NCBI RefSeq assembly: GCF_028736035.1
Contig: NZ_CP117866.1
Coordinates: 3,286,001-3,350,000, forward strand
DNA length: 64,000 nt
Direction: 5' to 3'
From: Streptomyces sp. T12
Lineage (GTDB): Bacteria > Actinomycetota > Actinomycetes > Streptomycetales > Streptomycetaceae
Part shown: positions 1-7,711 of the stretch, piece after piece
Numbering within the stretch: position 1 is the stretch's first letter
Layout of the letters: each line of letters starts with the position of its first letter
Program-made: the position numbers and the translations under genes
Notes under the pieces: model-generated
What the model was told of the DNA's origin: nothing
The model's database searches: none
The model's input: the letters and a program-made list of their open reading frames with translations, nothing else

Positions 1-75
1 GCCGAGCACGGCTATGTGAACGTGGCGCACACGGTGGAGATCTTCGGTACGTGTGCGGAGTGCGCCACGGGTTGA
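1..75 (+). CDS. zur: Fur-family regulator (probable Zur), C-terminal end
   Basis: Only the last 24 residues are present; the gene begins before the window. They contain a histidine-containing strand and a final CAEC motif (GTCAECATG). A CxxC near the C-terminus is typical of Fur-family proteins, where it binds structural zinc. The choice of Zur over Fur rests on its position beside uppS and recO, which I recall as the place of the zinc regulator in Streptomyces. The fragment itself cannot separate Zur from other Fur proteins. It is convergent with the next gene, with a strong hairpin between them. Confidence 0.65.
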   Translation, partial: AEHGYVNVAHTVEIFGTCAECATG

Positions 76-113
76 GCGGGAATCGCCCCCGCCGCCCCTA
101 CCCGTCCCGTCCC

Positions 114-133
114 CTGGGGGCTGCCGCCCCCAG
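114..133. terminator. Bidirectional hairpin terminator
   Basis: An 8-bp perfect stem, CTGGGGGC paired with GCCCCCAG, surrounds a 4-nt loop. It lies between the rightward Fur-family gene and the leftward YcxB-like gene. There is no clear T-tract, which is usual for terminators in this kind of genome. Confidence 0.7.
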
Positions 134-165
134 ACCCCCGCTTCGGCCCTGAACGGGCCTCGTCC

Positions 166-684
166 TTACACGCGGGGCAGATGGCGGCCGAGCAGCATGC
201 GCAGGCGGTCGATGTCGGCGGGGTCCGCGGCACCCCGCTTGGGCAGCACCTCCACCAGCAGGATGTTCGGGTCCCTGCTGAGCAGGACCAGGTGGTCACG
301 GGTCTCCCGGTAGCCCCGGAACACGGACCAGCGCTGAGCCAGCGTGACGTGATCGGTGACGGTCGTGACCCCCGTCTCGGTGACCGTCGTGCGGTAGTCG
401 CCCTGCCAGCTGACGGTACGCAGTCCGTGGTGGGCCTGCAGGTGCGGGATGCCCCAGATCATGACGGCGCACAGCGCGCCGAACAGCACCGAGGACGACC
501 AGCCCGACATCGCCTGCGTGACGGCGAGCGACGCGAACAGCGCGACGAGGGCCCAGCGCAGCAGGTTCAGCCGGCGGATGCGCTCCCGTACCAGGACGGC
601 CCTGAGGAAGTCCCCGCGCGAGGGCCGGTAGGCCAGCTCGACGGCGTCCGCGTCCTGGATGATGTCCCGCCCCTGGTGATCCAT
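166..684 (-). CDS. YcxB-like membrane protein
   Basis: The 172-residue product has two adjacent hydrophobic segments at about residues 41-59 and 63-80. After them comes a beta-rich C-terminal domain (about 95-160) with alternating Thr/Val strands and a motif around VEVLPKRG. This layout, two membrane helices plus a small pleckstrin-like domain, resembles YcxB-like proteins of unknown function. The ATG at 684 was chosen because the reading frame upstream of it lies inside uppS. It is the last gene of a leftward run DUF1266-recO-uppS, 37 nt after uppS, so it is probably co-transcribed. No enzymatic role can be assigned. Confidence 0.75.
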   Translation of the reverse strand: MDHQGRDIIQDADAVELAYRPSRGDFLRAVLVRERIRRLNLLRWALVALFASLAVTQAMSGWSSSVLFGALCAVMIWGIPHLQAHHGLRTVSWQGDYRTTVTETGVTTVTDHVTLAQRWSVFRGYRETRDHLVLLSRDPNILLVEVLPKRGAADPADIDRLRMLLGRHLPRV

Positions 685-721
685 GGGCGGAACCCTAGCG
701 GCCCGCCCACGGCACCGGACA

Positions 722-1555
722 TCACTCCTGCCTGCCCTCCATGGCCAGCAGCTCCTCGTTCGGGATCGCCCCGCCGAACCGCCGGTCGCGGGAGGCGAAC
801 TCCAGGCACGCCCGCCACAGGTCACGGCGGTCGAAGTCCGGCCACAGCACGTCCTGGAAGACCATCTCGGCGTAAGCGCTCTGCCAGAGAAGGTAGTTGG
901 AGGTTCGCTGCTCGCCGCTCGGGCGCAGGAACAGGTCCACGTCCGGCATGTCCGGGTAGTACATGTACTTGGCGAAGGTCTTCTCATTGACCTTGGACGG
1001 GTCCAGCCGCCCCGCCTTCACGTCCTCCGCGAGGGCCTGCGCGGCATCGGCGATCTCGGCCCGCCCGCCGTAGTTCATGCAGAAGTACAGCGTCAGCTTG
1101 TCGTTGCCCTTGGTCTGCTCCTGGGCGATCTGGAGCTCCTTGGCGACCGACTTCCACAGCTTGGGCATCCGGCCGACCCACCGCACCCTGATCCCCAGCT
1201 CGTCGAGCTGGTCCCGGGTCTTGCGGATGAAGTCCCGGTTGAAGTTCATCAGGAAGCGCACCTCGTCCGGCGACCGCTTCCAGTTCTCGGTGGAGAAGGC
1301 GTACAGGGAGATCGCCCCCACGCCCATCTCGACCGCGCCCTGGAGGACGTCCAGCACCCGCTCGGCGCCGACCTTGTGCCCCTCGGTGCGCGGCAGCCCG
1401 CGCTCCTTCGCCCAGCGGCCGTTCCCGTCCATGACGATCGCCACATGGTTGGGGACGAGCTCGCCGGGGAGCTTCGGCGGGCGGGCACCGGACGGGTGCG
1501 GCTGCGGCGTCTTGTACTCGCGGCGCTGGCGCCCCAGGATCCCGCGTACGACCAT
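722..1555 (-). CDS. uppS: Isoprenyl transferase (cis-prenyltransferase, UPP synthase type)
   Basis: This 277-residue enzyme condenses isopentenyl diphosphate onto an allylic diphosphate in cis, producing the polyprenyl carrier for peptidoglycan and cell-wall glycans. Family motifs are clear: MDGNGRWA at residues 42-49, with the catalytic Asp43, then EGHKVGA, FSTENW and the C-terminal diphosphate-binding RPSGEQRTSNYLLWQ region. The length is typical of long-chain actinobacterial members. The frame stays open further upstream, but that part is out-of-frame recO sequence; the ATG at 1555 lies 22 nt after recO. Co-transcription with recO is likely. Confidence 0.95.
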   Translation of the reverse strand: MVVRGILGRQRREYKTPQPHPSGARPPKLPGELVPNHVAIVMDGNGRWAKERGLPRTEGHKVGAERVLDVLQGAVEMGVGAISLYAFSTENWKRSPDEVRFLMNFNRDFIRKTRDQLDELGIRVRWVGRMPKLWKSVAKELQIAQEQTKGNDKLTLYFCMNYGGRAEIADAAQALAEDVKAGRLDPSKVNEKTFAKYMYYPDMPDVDLFLRPSGEQRTSNYLLWQSAYAEMVFQDVLWPDFDRRDLWRACLEFASRDRRFGGAIPNEELLAMEGRQE

Positions 1556-1577
1556 GTGCCTCTCGTCTCCCTTGCTT

Positions 1578-2324
1578 CTACTTTTCGACGTACCGAAGTG
1601 AGCGCAACCCGCGCTCCAGGTGCCAGTGCAGATAGGCGGACACCAACCCGCTGCCCTCCCGGACGTACCGCGGCTCGCAGGCGTCCGCGGTCTCCCAGTC
1701 TCCCGTAAGCAGCGCGGCGAGCAGTTCCAGGGTCTGCGGCGACGGTACGACGCTACCGGGCACCCGGCAGTCGACGCAGACCGAGCCTCCTGAGGCGACC
1801 GAGAAGAAGCGGTTCGGTCCCGGCATCCCGCACTTCGCACAGTCGCTGAAGGTGGGGGCGTAGCCGTTGACGGCGAGCGACCGCAGCAGGAAGGCGTCGA
1901 GAACAAGGTGCGGGGCGTGCTCGCCGCGGGACAGCGTCCGCAGCGCCCCGACCAGGAGCAGATACTGCTGAACGGCCGGCTCGCCCTCGTGGTCGGTGAA
2001 CCGCTCGGCGGTCTCCAGCATGGCCGTCCCGGCCGTGTACCGCGCGTAGTCGGTGACGATCCCGCCGCCGTACGGCGCGATGGTCTCGCTCTGCGTACAC
2101 AGCGGCAGCCCGCGCCCGATCAGCTCACTCCCCCGCGCGAAGAACTGCACGTCGACGTGGGAGAAGGGTTCGAGCCGCGCCCCGAACTTCGACTTGGTCC
2201 GCCGCACCCCCCGGGCGACGGCCCGCACCCGCCCGTGCCCCCGAGTGAGCAGCGTGATGATCCGGTCCGCCTCGCCGAGTTTCTGGGTCCGCAGGACGAT
2301 GCCGTCATCCCGGAAGAGACTCAT
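1578..2324 (-). CDS. recO: DNA repair protein RecO
   Basis: The 248-residue product begins MSLFRDDGIVLRTQKLGE, the OB-fold start of RecO, which anneals ssDNA and loads RecA in the RecFOR gap-repair pathway. A zinc-binding pair CAKC ... CVDC sits in the second half (DCAKCGMPG ... CVDC), as in bacterial RecO. The start ATG overlaps the stop of a short upstream reading frame that is itself a copy of the recO 5' end (see 2321-2452), so translation may be coupled. It is followed by uppS 22 nt downstream. Confidence 0.95.
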   Translation of the reverse strand: MSLFRDDGIVLRTQKLGEADRIITLLTRGHGRVRAVARGVRRTKSKFGARLEPFSHVDVQFFARGSELIGRGLPLCTQSETIAPYGGGIVTDYARYTAGTAMLETAERFTDHEGEPAVQQYLLLVGALRTLSRGEHAPHLVLDAFLLRSLAVNGYAPTFSDCAKCGMPGPNRFFSVASGGSVCVDCRVPGSVVPSPQTLELLAALLTGDWETADACEPRYVREGSGLVSAYLHWHLERGLRSLRYVEK

Positions 2325-2452
2325 CGCGCACCCCCGTGGGCTTTCGGCCGGGGGTCCGGGGGTTGTCCCCCGGGGCAGCACAGCATGATCCGGTCCGCCT
2401 CACCCAGCTTCTGGGTGCGCAGCACGATGCCGTCGTCGCGGAACAGGCTCAT
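2321..2452 (-). pseudogene. Truncated second copy of the recO 5' end
   Basis: A 43-codon frame starts at the ATG at 2452 and stops at a TGA overlapping the true recO ATG. Its first 22 residues are identical to RecO, but the 66 nt differ at nine positions (2387-2452 against the recO start), all synonymous third-position changes. The homology ends just before a GC-rich hairpin at 2356-2373, and the rest encodes unrelated Pro/Gly-rich residues. It starts 4 nt after the DUF1266 stop. It is best read as a remnant of a diverged recO allele left by recombination. Whether it is translated is unknown. Confidence 0.75.
2356..2373. repeat. GC-rich hairpin between recO and its partial copy
   Basis: The 7-bp perfect stem CCGGGGG/CCCCCGG encloses a TTGT loop. 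Similar hairpins serve as terminators elsewhere in the window. Here it sits inside a leftward transcription unit at the edge of a duplicated recO segment, so it may mark a recombination point or weaken read-through. Confidence 0.55.
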
Positions 2453-2456
2453 GGGG

Positions 2457-3134
2457 TCATTCTCTCGTACGCCCGGAGATGGGGGTCCCCCCGCTTGAGC
2501 GAAGCCGAGAGTGGGGGAGTGTGCGGTCGGGGTGGCTGATGGTGTCCCAGGGGGCGAGGTTCCAGGGGCTGGAACGATTCTCCGGGTCCAGCAGGGAGCG
2601 GAGGTGCGCGTCGGCGGCCGCCTGCGGCGCCGCGAAACCTGCGTCCTGCGTGCCGCGCAACCCGTCCCGCCACACCTTCCGCCCGAGCAGGTAGTGAGCG
2701 GCGTACTCCCGCCACGAGCCGTACGTCCCCGCCACCGCCGGCACGATGTTCTTCAGCGCGGTCCAGGCGTCGGCCTCGCCGATCAGCCCGCAGGCGAAGC
2801 CACGGCGGGCGATGTCGACGTACAGGGCGGCGTCCCAGGCGAGCGGCGAGACGCCGGTGAGCCGGTAGGCCCGGGCCCGGTAGCCGCTGCGGGACAGGTC
2901 GTCGAGCCGGCCGACCAGCTGCTCACGCGAGGTGATCTCCCACTGGTCGGCCAGCCAGCGCCGGGCGCTGTCGTCGTCGATCCGCGTGAACGGGTACAGC
3001 GTGGTCCGCGAGGCGTCACGGTCCCGGCTCACCGGCGCGCTCAGCGACACCATCCACAGCTGGTGCACGGTGAGTGGCACGGGGTAGCGCCGAGACGCCT
3101 TCGGCCCTCGCTTCCTCCATCTCCACAAGCTCAT
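2457..3134 (-). CDS. DUF1266 domain protein
   Basis: The 225-residue product has no signal peptide or membrane segment. It carries the pattern of DUF1266 proteins: a W-containing N-terminal stretch (LADQWEI), then RSGYRARAYRLTGVSPLAWD, then a core with FACGLIGEADAWTAL and GRKVWRDG. The family function is unknown. An Arg/Lys-rich N-terminus (WRWRKRGPKASRR) is notable. It is the first gene of the leftward run leading to recO and uppS. The ATG at 3134 is the only good start in the frame. Confidence 0.8.
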   Translation of the reverse strand: MSLWRWRKRGPKASRRYPVPLTVHQLWMVSLSAPVSRDRDASRTTLYPFTRIDDDSARRWLADQWEITSREQLVGRLDDLSRSGYRARAYRLTGVSPLAWDAALYVDIARRGFACGLIGEADAWTALKNIVPAVAGTYGSWREYAAHYLLGRKVWRDGLRGTQDAGFAAPQAAADAHLRSLLDPENRSSPWNLAPWDTISHPDRTLPHSRLRSSGGTPISGRTRE

Positions 3135-3164
3135 GCCGCCGCACCCTATGCGCCCGTCCCTACG

Positions 3165-3380
3165 TCAAGGAACCTCACCCCGGCTGCGTGCGTTCGCGTA
3201 CGCGGTCGCCGCGCGCAGCCGCTCGGCGGCGCTGGCCGTACGTACGGACGCCGGCTCTGCGTCCCATTCCTTGCCGCCGCCGTACGGTCTGAGTTGGACG
3301 TACGGCCCCTCGTGACCCATGACGATGCCGATTCTCCCCGAACGGGTGTCGACGACATACGCCCCGATCGGCGGCTTCAT
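3165..3380 (-). CDS. Small conserved protein next to XRE/DUF397 module
   Basis: This 71-residue product begins MKPPIGAYVVDTRSGRIG and contains the phrases GHEGPYVQLRPYGGGKEWD and SAAERLRA. I recognise the type as a small protein common in Streptomyces beside Scr1-like XRE/DUF397 genes, but it has no known function. The core looks like a small beta-barrel with a conserved KEWD. Its ATG overlaps the TGA of the preceding gene (ATGA at 3377-3380), which indicates translational coupling. A longer in-frame start at 3446 exists but would lie inside the upstream gene. Confidence 0.75.
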   Translation of the reverse strand: MKPPIGAYVVDTRSGRIGIVMGHEGPYVQLRPYGGGKEWDAEPASVRTASAAERLRAATAYANARSRGEVP

Positions 3381-3583
3381 CGCAGCACCGCCGCGAGGCG
3401 CTGCGCGGTCTCGACGGAACAGCGGCCCAATTCGACGAGCGGGCAAGGGGCTTCACGCGCAAGACTCGCCGGATCGATCCGGAGTGTCGGGAGCGTAATT
3501 CCTGCCTTCTCCAGCGCCGCCCGCAATTCCTTCACTGCTTCCTCCGCTTCTTCGACGCAGCGCGCCGAGTGTCGTGCCGTCAC
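3377..3583 (-). CDS. Small conserved helical protein next to XRE/DUF397 module
   Basis: This 68-residue protein has a charged, Ala/Glu-rich helix (EEAEEAVKELRAALEKAG) followed by a conserved tail, CPLVELGRCSVETAQRLAAVLR. I chose the GTG at 3583 because a strong GGGAGGGGAG ribosome-binding sequence precedes it by 5 nt; an ATG at 3610 is possible but has no such signal. It is divergent from the XRE regulator and coupled to the next small gene. Pairs like this often accompany Scr1-type loci; the function is unknown. Confidence 0.7.
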   Translation of the reverse strand: MTARHSARCVEEAEEAVKELRAALEKAGITLPTLRIDPASLAREAPCPLVELGRCSVETAQRLAAVLR

Positions 3584-3660
3584 GTGACTCCCCTCCCATT
3601 TGGGTTTCACTCATTTCATCTCCATCCTGACCTGCGACGCCTACACTCGGCAGGAGTCTG

Positions 3661-3680
3661 TGCCCTACAAGTGCAGGGCA
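3661..3680. promoter_or_regulatory. Candidate operator, TGCCCT-N8-AGGGCA
   Basis: Perfect 6-bp inverted arms separated by 8 nt lie 17 nt upstream of the XRE start codon, in the space shared with the divergent small genes. The position suits autoregulation by the XRE protein. No binding evidence is available from the sequence. Confidence 0.35.
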
Positions 3681-3697
3681 GCACAAGGGGGTTGGCC

Positions 3698-4531
3698 ATG
3701 GCCAATGGTTCGCGCCAGGCGGCCTGGGAGTTCTTCGGAGCGGAGCTGAAGCGGCGGCGGGAGGATGCCGGGATCACTCAGGTGGAGTTGGGGCTCCGGG
3801 TATTTGTCTCCGGTGGTTACATCGGCCAGTTCGAACAGGCGATCCGAAAACCACAATTGGACGTGGCCCAGCGGATTGATGAGGCGCTACAAACCGACGG
3901 TATTTTCGAGCGGCTTTGGCGAAAGCTCATCAAGGAACAGCCGTACACGGAGTACTTCGCGCATGCGGCGGAGCTTGAGCGGCTGGCGACGGAGATCTGC
4001 GAGTACGCGCCGATGGTGATCCCGGGGCTTCTCCAGACGCCGGACTACGCACGAGCGGTCTTCCTGGCGAGCAATCCGTTCGCCGCCGACGAGTACATCG
4101 AGGAGTTGCTCAGGGGGCGCATGGACCGGACGCAGCTCCTCAAGGACGCTACACGGCCCGTGTATTGGGCGGTCCTGCACGAGGCAGCCCTGCGCATCCC
4201 GGTCGGTGCCCAGGGGATCATGGCGCGACAGCTGGACCACATCGCGACGCTGATGCGGGAGCGCAAGGTGCTGGTGCAGGTGCTGCCGTTCGCGGCTGGG
4301 GCGCACCCGGAGATGGGCAAGATGATGTGGCTCATGGAGTTCGAGGACGCCCCGCCAACTGTCTATACAGAGGGCGTGCTTTCGGGAAGTCTGCTGGACG
4401 ACCCGGCAGTGGTGAAGCGGGTCCGGGCGTCTTACGATCTCCTTAGGGCCACCGCGTTGTCGCGGGAGGCATCCCTGGCCCTGATCGAGTCGGCAGCAGA
4501 GGACTACAGACGATGCGCGAGTACGACCTGA
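3698..4531 (+). CDS. Scr1-like XRE-family transcriptional regulator
   Basis: The 277-residue protein has an N-terminal helix-turn-helix (about residues 10-65, with FGAELKRRREDAGITQVELG and a recognition region SGGYIGQFEQAIRKP). The large C-terminal domain carries the family phrase YAPMVIPGLLQTPDYARAV and the VLVQVLPFAAGAH strand typical of Scr1-type, antitoxin-like regulators. The ATG at 3698 follows an AAGGGGG sequence. It overlaps the next gene, encoding a DUF397 protein, by 19 nt, the usual partner arrangement. In S. coelicolor such pairs influence antibiotic production and differentiation; the role of this copy is not known. Confidence 0.88.
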   Translation: MANGSRQAAWEFFGAELKRRREDAGITQVELGLRVFVSGGYIGQFEQAIRKPQLDVAQRIDEALQTDGIFERLWRKLIKEQPYTEYFAHAAELERLATEICEYAPMVIPGLLQTPDYARAVFLASNPFAADEYIEELLRGRMDRTQLLKDATRPVYWAVLHEAALRIPVGAQGIMARQLDHIATLMRERKVLVQVLPFAAGAHPEMGKMMWLMEFEDAPPTVYTEGVLSGSLLDDPAVVKRVRASYDLLRATALSREASLALIESAAEDYRRCASTT

Positions 4532-4791
4532 GCAACGCACGCTGGCGCAAAAGCAGCTATAGCGGAGGCAGCGGCGGCGAGGCCTGCATCGAGGTCGCGT
4601 ACGACTTCCCCGGCGCCGCCCGCTGGCGCAAGAGCACCTACAGCGGAGGCGACGGCGGCGAGGCCTGCGTCGAGGTAGCCGACGGAGTCCCCGGTACCGT
4701 CCCTGTCCGAGACACCAAGCTCGCCTCGGACAGCCCCGTGCTCCTCATCCCCGCCCACGCCTGGAGCGGGTTCGTCACGTCCCTGAAGTGA
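4513..4791 (+). CDS. Tandem DUF397 protein
   Basis: The 92-residue protein has two copies of the DUF397 core, ARWRKSSYSGG ... EACIEVA and ARWRKSTYSGG ... EACVEVA, followed by one complete tail (VPVRDTK ... WSGFVTSLK). The repeat unit is 81 nt (27 codons): 4540-4620 and 4621-4701. The first copy lacks the tail, so this is an internal duplication of the N-terminal half. DUF397 proteins partner Scr1-like regulators. It overlaps the upstream regulator by 19 nt and the convergent membrane gene by 17 nt. Confidence 0.88.
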   Translation: MREYDLSNARWRKSSYSGGSGGEACIEVAYDFPGAARWRKSTYSGGDGGEACVEVADGVPGTVPVRDTKLASDSPVLLIPAHAWSGFVTSLK

Positions 4792-5719
4792 CGGTCGGCT
4801 GCGGCTGGGAACCCGCCTGCCGCTCCGACTCCGCCCACAGCTTGTCGAACTGGGTGACGCGGTCCTCGATGTGGTCCGGCTCGGCGCTCAGCCAGGTACG
4901 GTCCGGGTTGGACTCCTGGTCCGGCTTGGTCTCGAAGCAGAGTTCGCCGTCGAAGATGATGAAGTCGTCCACCTTGGGGTTCGACTCCATCAGTGACCGC
5001 ACCACTATGCGCGCTTCGATGCCGCGCCTGCGGTGGCGCTCGCAGAGGGCTCTGAGCTCCGGCGTGACCTCCGCCGCGTCCCGCACGACGAACAGGCGCC
5101 GGATCTCCACGCCCCGCCTCTTGATCGCCTTCTCCTGCGCGGCGAGATACCGCTCGGCGGACCCGTTGGTCCAGAACTCCCGGTCCACCGAGGTGCTGGT
5201 GGCGTCGAGGGTCATCTTGACGCAGTCGGTGATGTCGATCAGCCACTCGTTGTTCTCGCCGGGGCAGTCCGCGCTGCCGCTGCCGAGCCCTTCCATCGTC
5301 TTGGCGAGCCGGCCCAGCTCCTTTTCGGCGAAGGCCTGCACGATGTCGCCGCCCCGCTCACGGACCTTGGTGTACCCGAGGACGAGCCGGGTCACCTCGT
5401 CGGAGCGCAGCACCGAACCGTCGACCTGGCTGAACAGCGTCGTCGCGGCGAGGATCTCGTTGAAGCGCGTGTCGACCTTCTCGAACCGCTCCCCGAAGTC
5501 GATCAGGAACTGCACGATCAGCGCCGCGCTGCCGATGACGATGGACGCCACCCACTGCCAGATGTTCCCGTCGTCCTGGTCCAGGATGCTGGTCAGCAGG
5601 AAGGCGCCGCCCGCCGCCGAGGCGGTGATCACGATCCGCCAGAACATCTTGGGCATGCGCGGCTCCGGGCGCGGCGGGTGACCTCCGTTGTTCCCTGCTC
5701 CTAATGGCGCTCCACTCAT
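4775..5719 (-). CDS. Membrane-anchored protein, last gene of the SCO2521-2525 operon
   Basis: The 314-residue product has a Pro/Gly-rich N-terminus, then two hydrophobic segments at about residues 25-45 and 54-75, then a soluble domain. The soluble part contains WTNGSAERYLAAQEKAIKRRG, EIRRLFVVRD, HRRRGIEARIVV and DDFIIFDGELCFETK. This strand pattern is reminiscent of phospholipase-D-like or sugar-sensor folds seen in some regulators, but no HKD catalytic motif is present, so the comparison is weak. It follows the SCO2521-family gene by 38 nt on the same strand. It may be the membrane or sensory component of that system. Confidence 0.7.
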   Translation of the reverse strand: MSGAPLGAGNNGGHPPRPEPRMPKMFWRIVITASAAGGAFLLTSILDQDDGNIWQWVASIVIGSAALIVQFLIDFGERFEKVDTRFNEILAATTLFSQVDGSVLRSDEVTRLVLGYTKVRERGGDIVQAFAEKELGRLAKTMEGLGSGSADCPGENNEWLIDITDCVKMTLDATSTSVDREFWTNGSAERYLAAQEKAIKRRGVEIRRLFVVRDAAEVTPELRALCERHRRRGIEARIVVRSLMESNPKVDDFIIFDGELCFETKPDQESNPDRTWLSAEPDHIEDRVTQFDKLWAESERQAGSQPQPTVTSGT

Positions 5720-5757
5720 GTCCTGTCCCCCGTCTGTATGTGGTTGGGTTCCGCCCC

Positions 5758-6729
5758 TCAGCGCGGGCTGAGCGCCTGGTGCGGCATCGTGACGGCCTGC
5801 AGGGCCAGTCGGTCTCTGATGCGCCGGCTGAGTTTCTCCCACTGACGGGAGAACCCCGGTTTCTCTTCCAGCACATCCCACACGTGCCCCAGCGCGGGGT
5901 CCACGTGTGCGCGCGGCATCCACAGATGCAGTAGATGCACCACGATCGGATGCAGCGCCTCGACGACCGAGGGCCCGTCCGCCGCGCCGATCCGGCTGTT
6001 GTCCAGCATCTGCTGAACTGTCGTCAAAAGCCAGTCGTGCAGGGCGAGATCCTCACACAGACCGGCTGCGGCGGCGGCCGGGACGTCCTCCGGCAGCCGT
6101 AACTCCATGGTCCGCAGTCCGCCCTCGGCCACGGTGAAGTTCGTCAGGGACGCGCGCTCGCCCTCGGGCTGCCGCCTTGCGACCCAACGCAGGTGCGTGG
6201 GCCGGGACTTGAAGGGCACCCTGCGGTCGAGCAGCGCGTGGCGGCGGAGCTGGGTCAGCAGGCCCTCGGCGATCGTCCCGAGGTCGAGCTCACCGCGCCC
6301 GGCACCACGCAACACGCCCTCCGCCGTGGCCTGTTGGGGCAGCTTGCCGAACGGCTCGACCAGGCCCGGCCGTACCAGGTACTGCCCCCAGGGGCGCCGG
6401 ATGTCGGGGCCGGCGGCCGGGGTGCTGAAGTAGGCGGTCGACTGCAACAGGCGGCCCTCGGTCAGCGCCGCGCGGGCGACGACCGTGCCGACGGCCCGGA
6501 CCTTGCTGCCGTTGGAGGTGGGCAGCCGGCAGTCCACCCCGGTCAGTACCTCGGGGGAAAGGGCGTACATGGTGGGCCGCTCGGAGACCCGGACGTGTTC
6601 GTCGGCGCGCAGCCTGAGCAGCTGGGCGGCGGCCCGGCCGTCCAGCGCCTGGAAGGACGGCAGAAGACAGGTACGCACCTCACCGCAGGCGAGGACCGAA
6701 CGCGCCGACTGTCCCAGGGCCGCCGTCAT
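5758..6729 (-). CDS. SCO2521 family protein
   Basis: The 323-residue soluble protein has no recognised catalytic motif. I assign it to the SCO2521 family from its place in a five-gene set and phrases such as LACGEVRTCLLPSFQALDG and VVHLLHLWMPRAHVDP. The middle contains a region with FKSRPTHLRWVARRQPEG and EGGLRTMELRLPED; the C-terminus is helical (DVLEEKPGFSRQWEKLSRRI). Its ATG comes 1 nt after the stop of the SCO2522-family gene, indicating tight co-expression. The function is unknown. Confidence 0.8.
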   Translation of the reverse strand: MTAALGQSARSVLACGEVRTCLLPSFQALDGRAAAQLLRLRADEHVRVSERPTMYALSPEVLTGVDCRLPTSNGSKVRAVGTVVARAALTEGRLLQSTAYFSTPAAGPDIRRPWGQYLVRPGLVEPFGKLPQQATAEGVLRGAGRGELDLGTIAEGLLTQLRRHALLDRRVPFKSRPTHLRWVARRQPEGERASLTNFTVAEGGLRTMELRLPEDVPAAAAAGLCEDLALHDWLLTTVQQMLDNSRIGAADGPSVVEALHPIVVHLLHLWMPRAHVDPALGHVWDVLEEKPGFSRQWEKLSRRIRDRLALQAVTMPHQALSPR

Positions 6730-6730
6730 C

Positions 6731-7711
6731 TCAGGTCCCCTCGACCGCGGAGGAGTCGCCGGGCTCCTCGTAGAAGACGTAGGTGGCGCGCTGTGCGACG
6801 GCGGCGGGTACCGCCATCCCCTCACCGGCGGACCGGTCGGCGACCTGCTGCAGCGCCCCCGCGTCGACGTCTATCTGGTCCAGTATGAGCCGGACGGCGT
6901 CCTCGACGGCGAGGAACCGGTTCGGCATGAGCGTGCAGGTGCGGTACGCGCTGAAGGCCGCTGTCGTGTGGGTGAGCTTGATCAGCGGCGGCAGCCGGTC
7001 CCAGTCGTGCGGGAACTCCTCGCTCTTCCATTCCTGCGGCTCCAGCACGGGCTCACCGAGGTGCCGTAACAGCCCCAGCCGGGCCAGTTGCCATACGGCG
7101 GCCAGGAAAGGGCAGGACCACAGCCGCCGGCCGTCCTTCTCGGACCACAGCTCGACATCCATGAAGACCGAGTGGTTGCGGGCCGCGGTCTCCTGGGGCG
7201 GCTGCCAGCCCTTGACCTCGCCCAGGGCGCTGCGGGACATCGTGGGCGTGCGCTGGCCGTTGGCGAGCCAGCCGGTCTGGCTGACGGGCGGACGGGAGCC
7301 GTAGCTGCCCGGCGGCGGCGACTCGACGAGGCGGTGCATGACCGATTCCGCGAGCTCGATGCGGTCGGCGACCGCGCAGGCCGACTCGCGGGCGAGGTAG
7401 TCGATGACGAGGCCGGCCTTCTCGGCCTCCTTCAGCACCATCGGGATCAGCTCGGCCGGGGTGGAGAAGCGGGTGAAGTAGTCGTCGATCAGGAAGCAGG
7501 TGCTGATGCGCGGCCGCTTGCTGCGGCGGGCGGCGGAGGCACGCACGGCGTCCACCCAGATCCGTACCTCGGCGAAGTGCTCGCGCAGCCGGTCGGGCCC
7601 GGCCTCGAAGTCCTCCATGTAGAGGTGGCCCAGCTCCAGGGAGAGATGGGACAGCGGTACGGACTTGGTGACGGGCTCGGCGGTGGTCTCCCGGAAGACG
7701 GCTTCGGTCAT
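6731..7711 (-). CDS. SCO2522 family protein
   Basis: The 326-residue product has a conserved-looking acidic strand RISTCFLIDDYFTRF at about residues 70-85, followed by a helix-rich segment (IPMVLKEAEKAGLVIDYLARESAC). A second block contains LWSCPFLAAVWQLARLGLLRH and a C-terminal region with DWDRLPPLIKLTHTTAAFSAYRTCT. No known fold can be assigned with confidence. The paired aspartates could bind a metal, which is only inference. The ATG at 7711 overlaps the stop of the variant P-loop gene (ATGA), so the two are translationally coupled. Confidence 0.8.
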   Translation of the reverse strand: MTEAVFRETTAEPVTKSVPLSHLSLELGHLYMEDFEAGPDRLREHFAEVRIWVDAVRASAARRSKRPRISTCFLIDDYFTRFSTPAELIPMVLKEAEKAGLVIDYLARESACAVADRIELAESVMHRLVESPPPGSYGSRPPVSQTGWLANGQRTPTMSRSALGEVKGWQPPQETAARNHSVFMDVELWSEKDGRRLWSCPFLAAVWQLARLGLLRHLGEPVLEPQEWKSEEFPHDWDRLPPLIKLTHTTAAFSAYRTCTLMPNRFLAVEDAVRLILDQIDVDAGALQQVADRSAGEGMAVPAAVAQRATYVFYEEPGDSSAVEGT

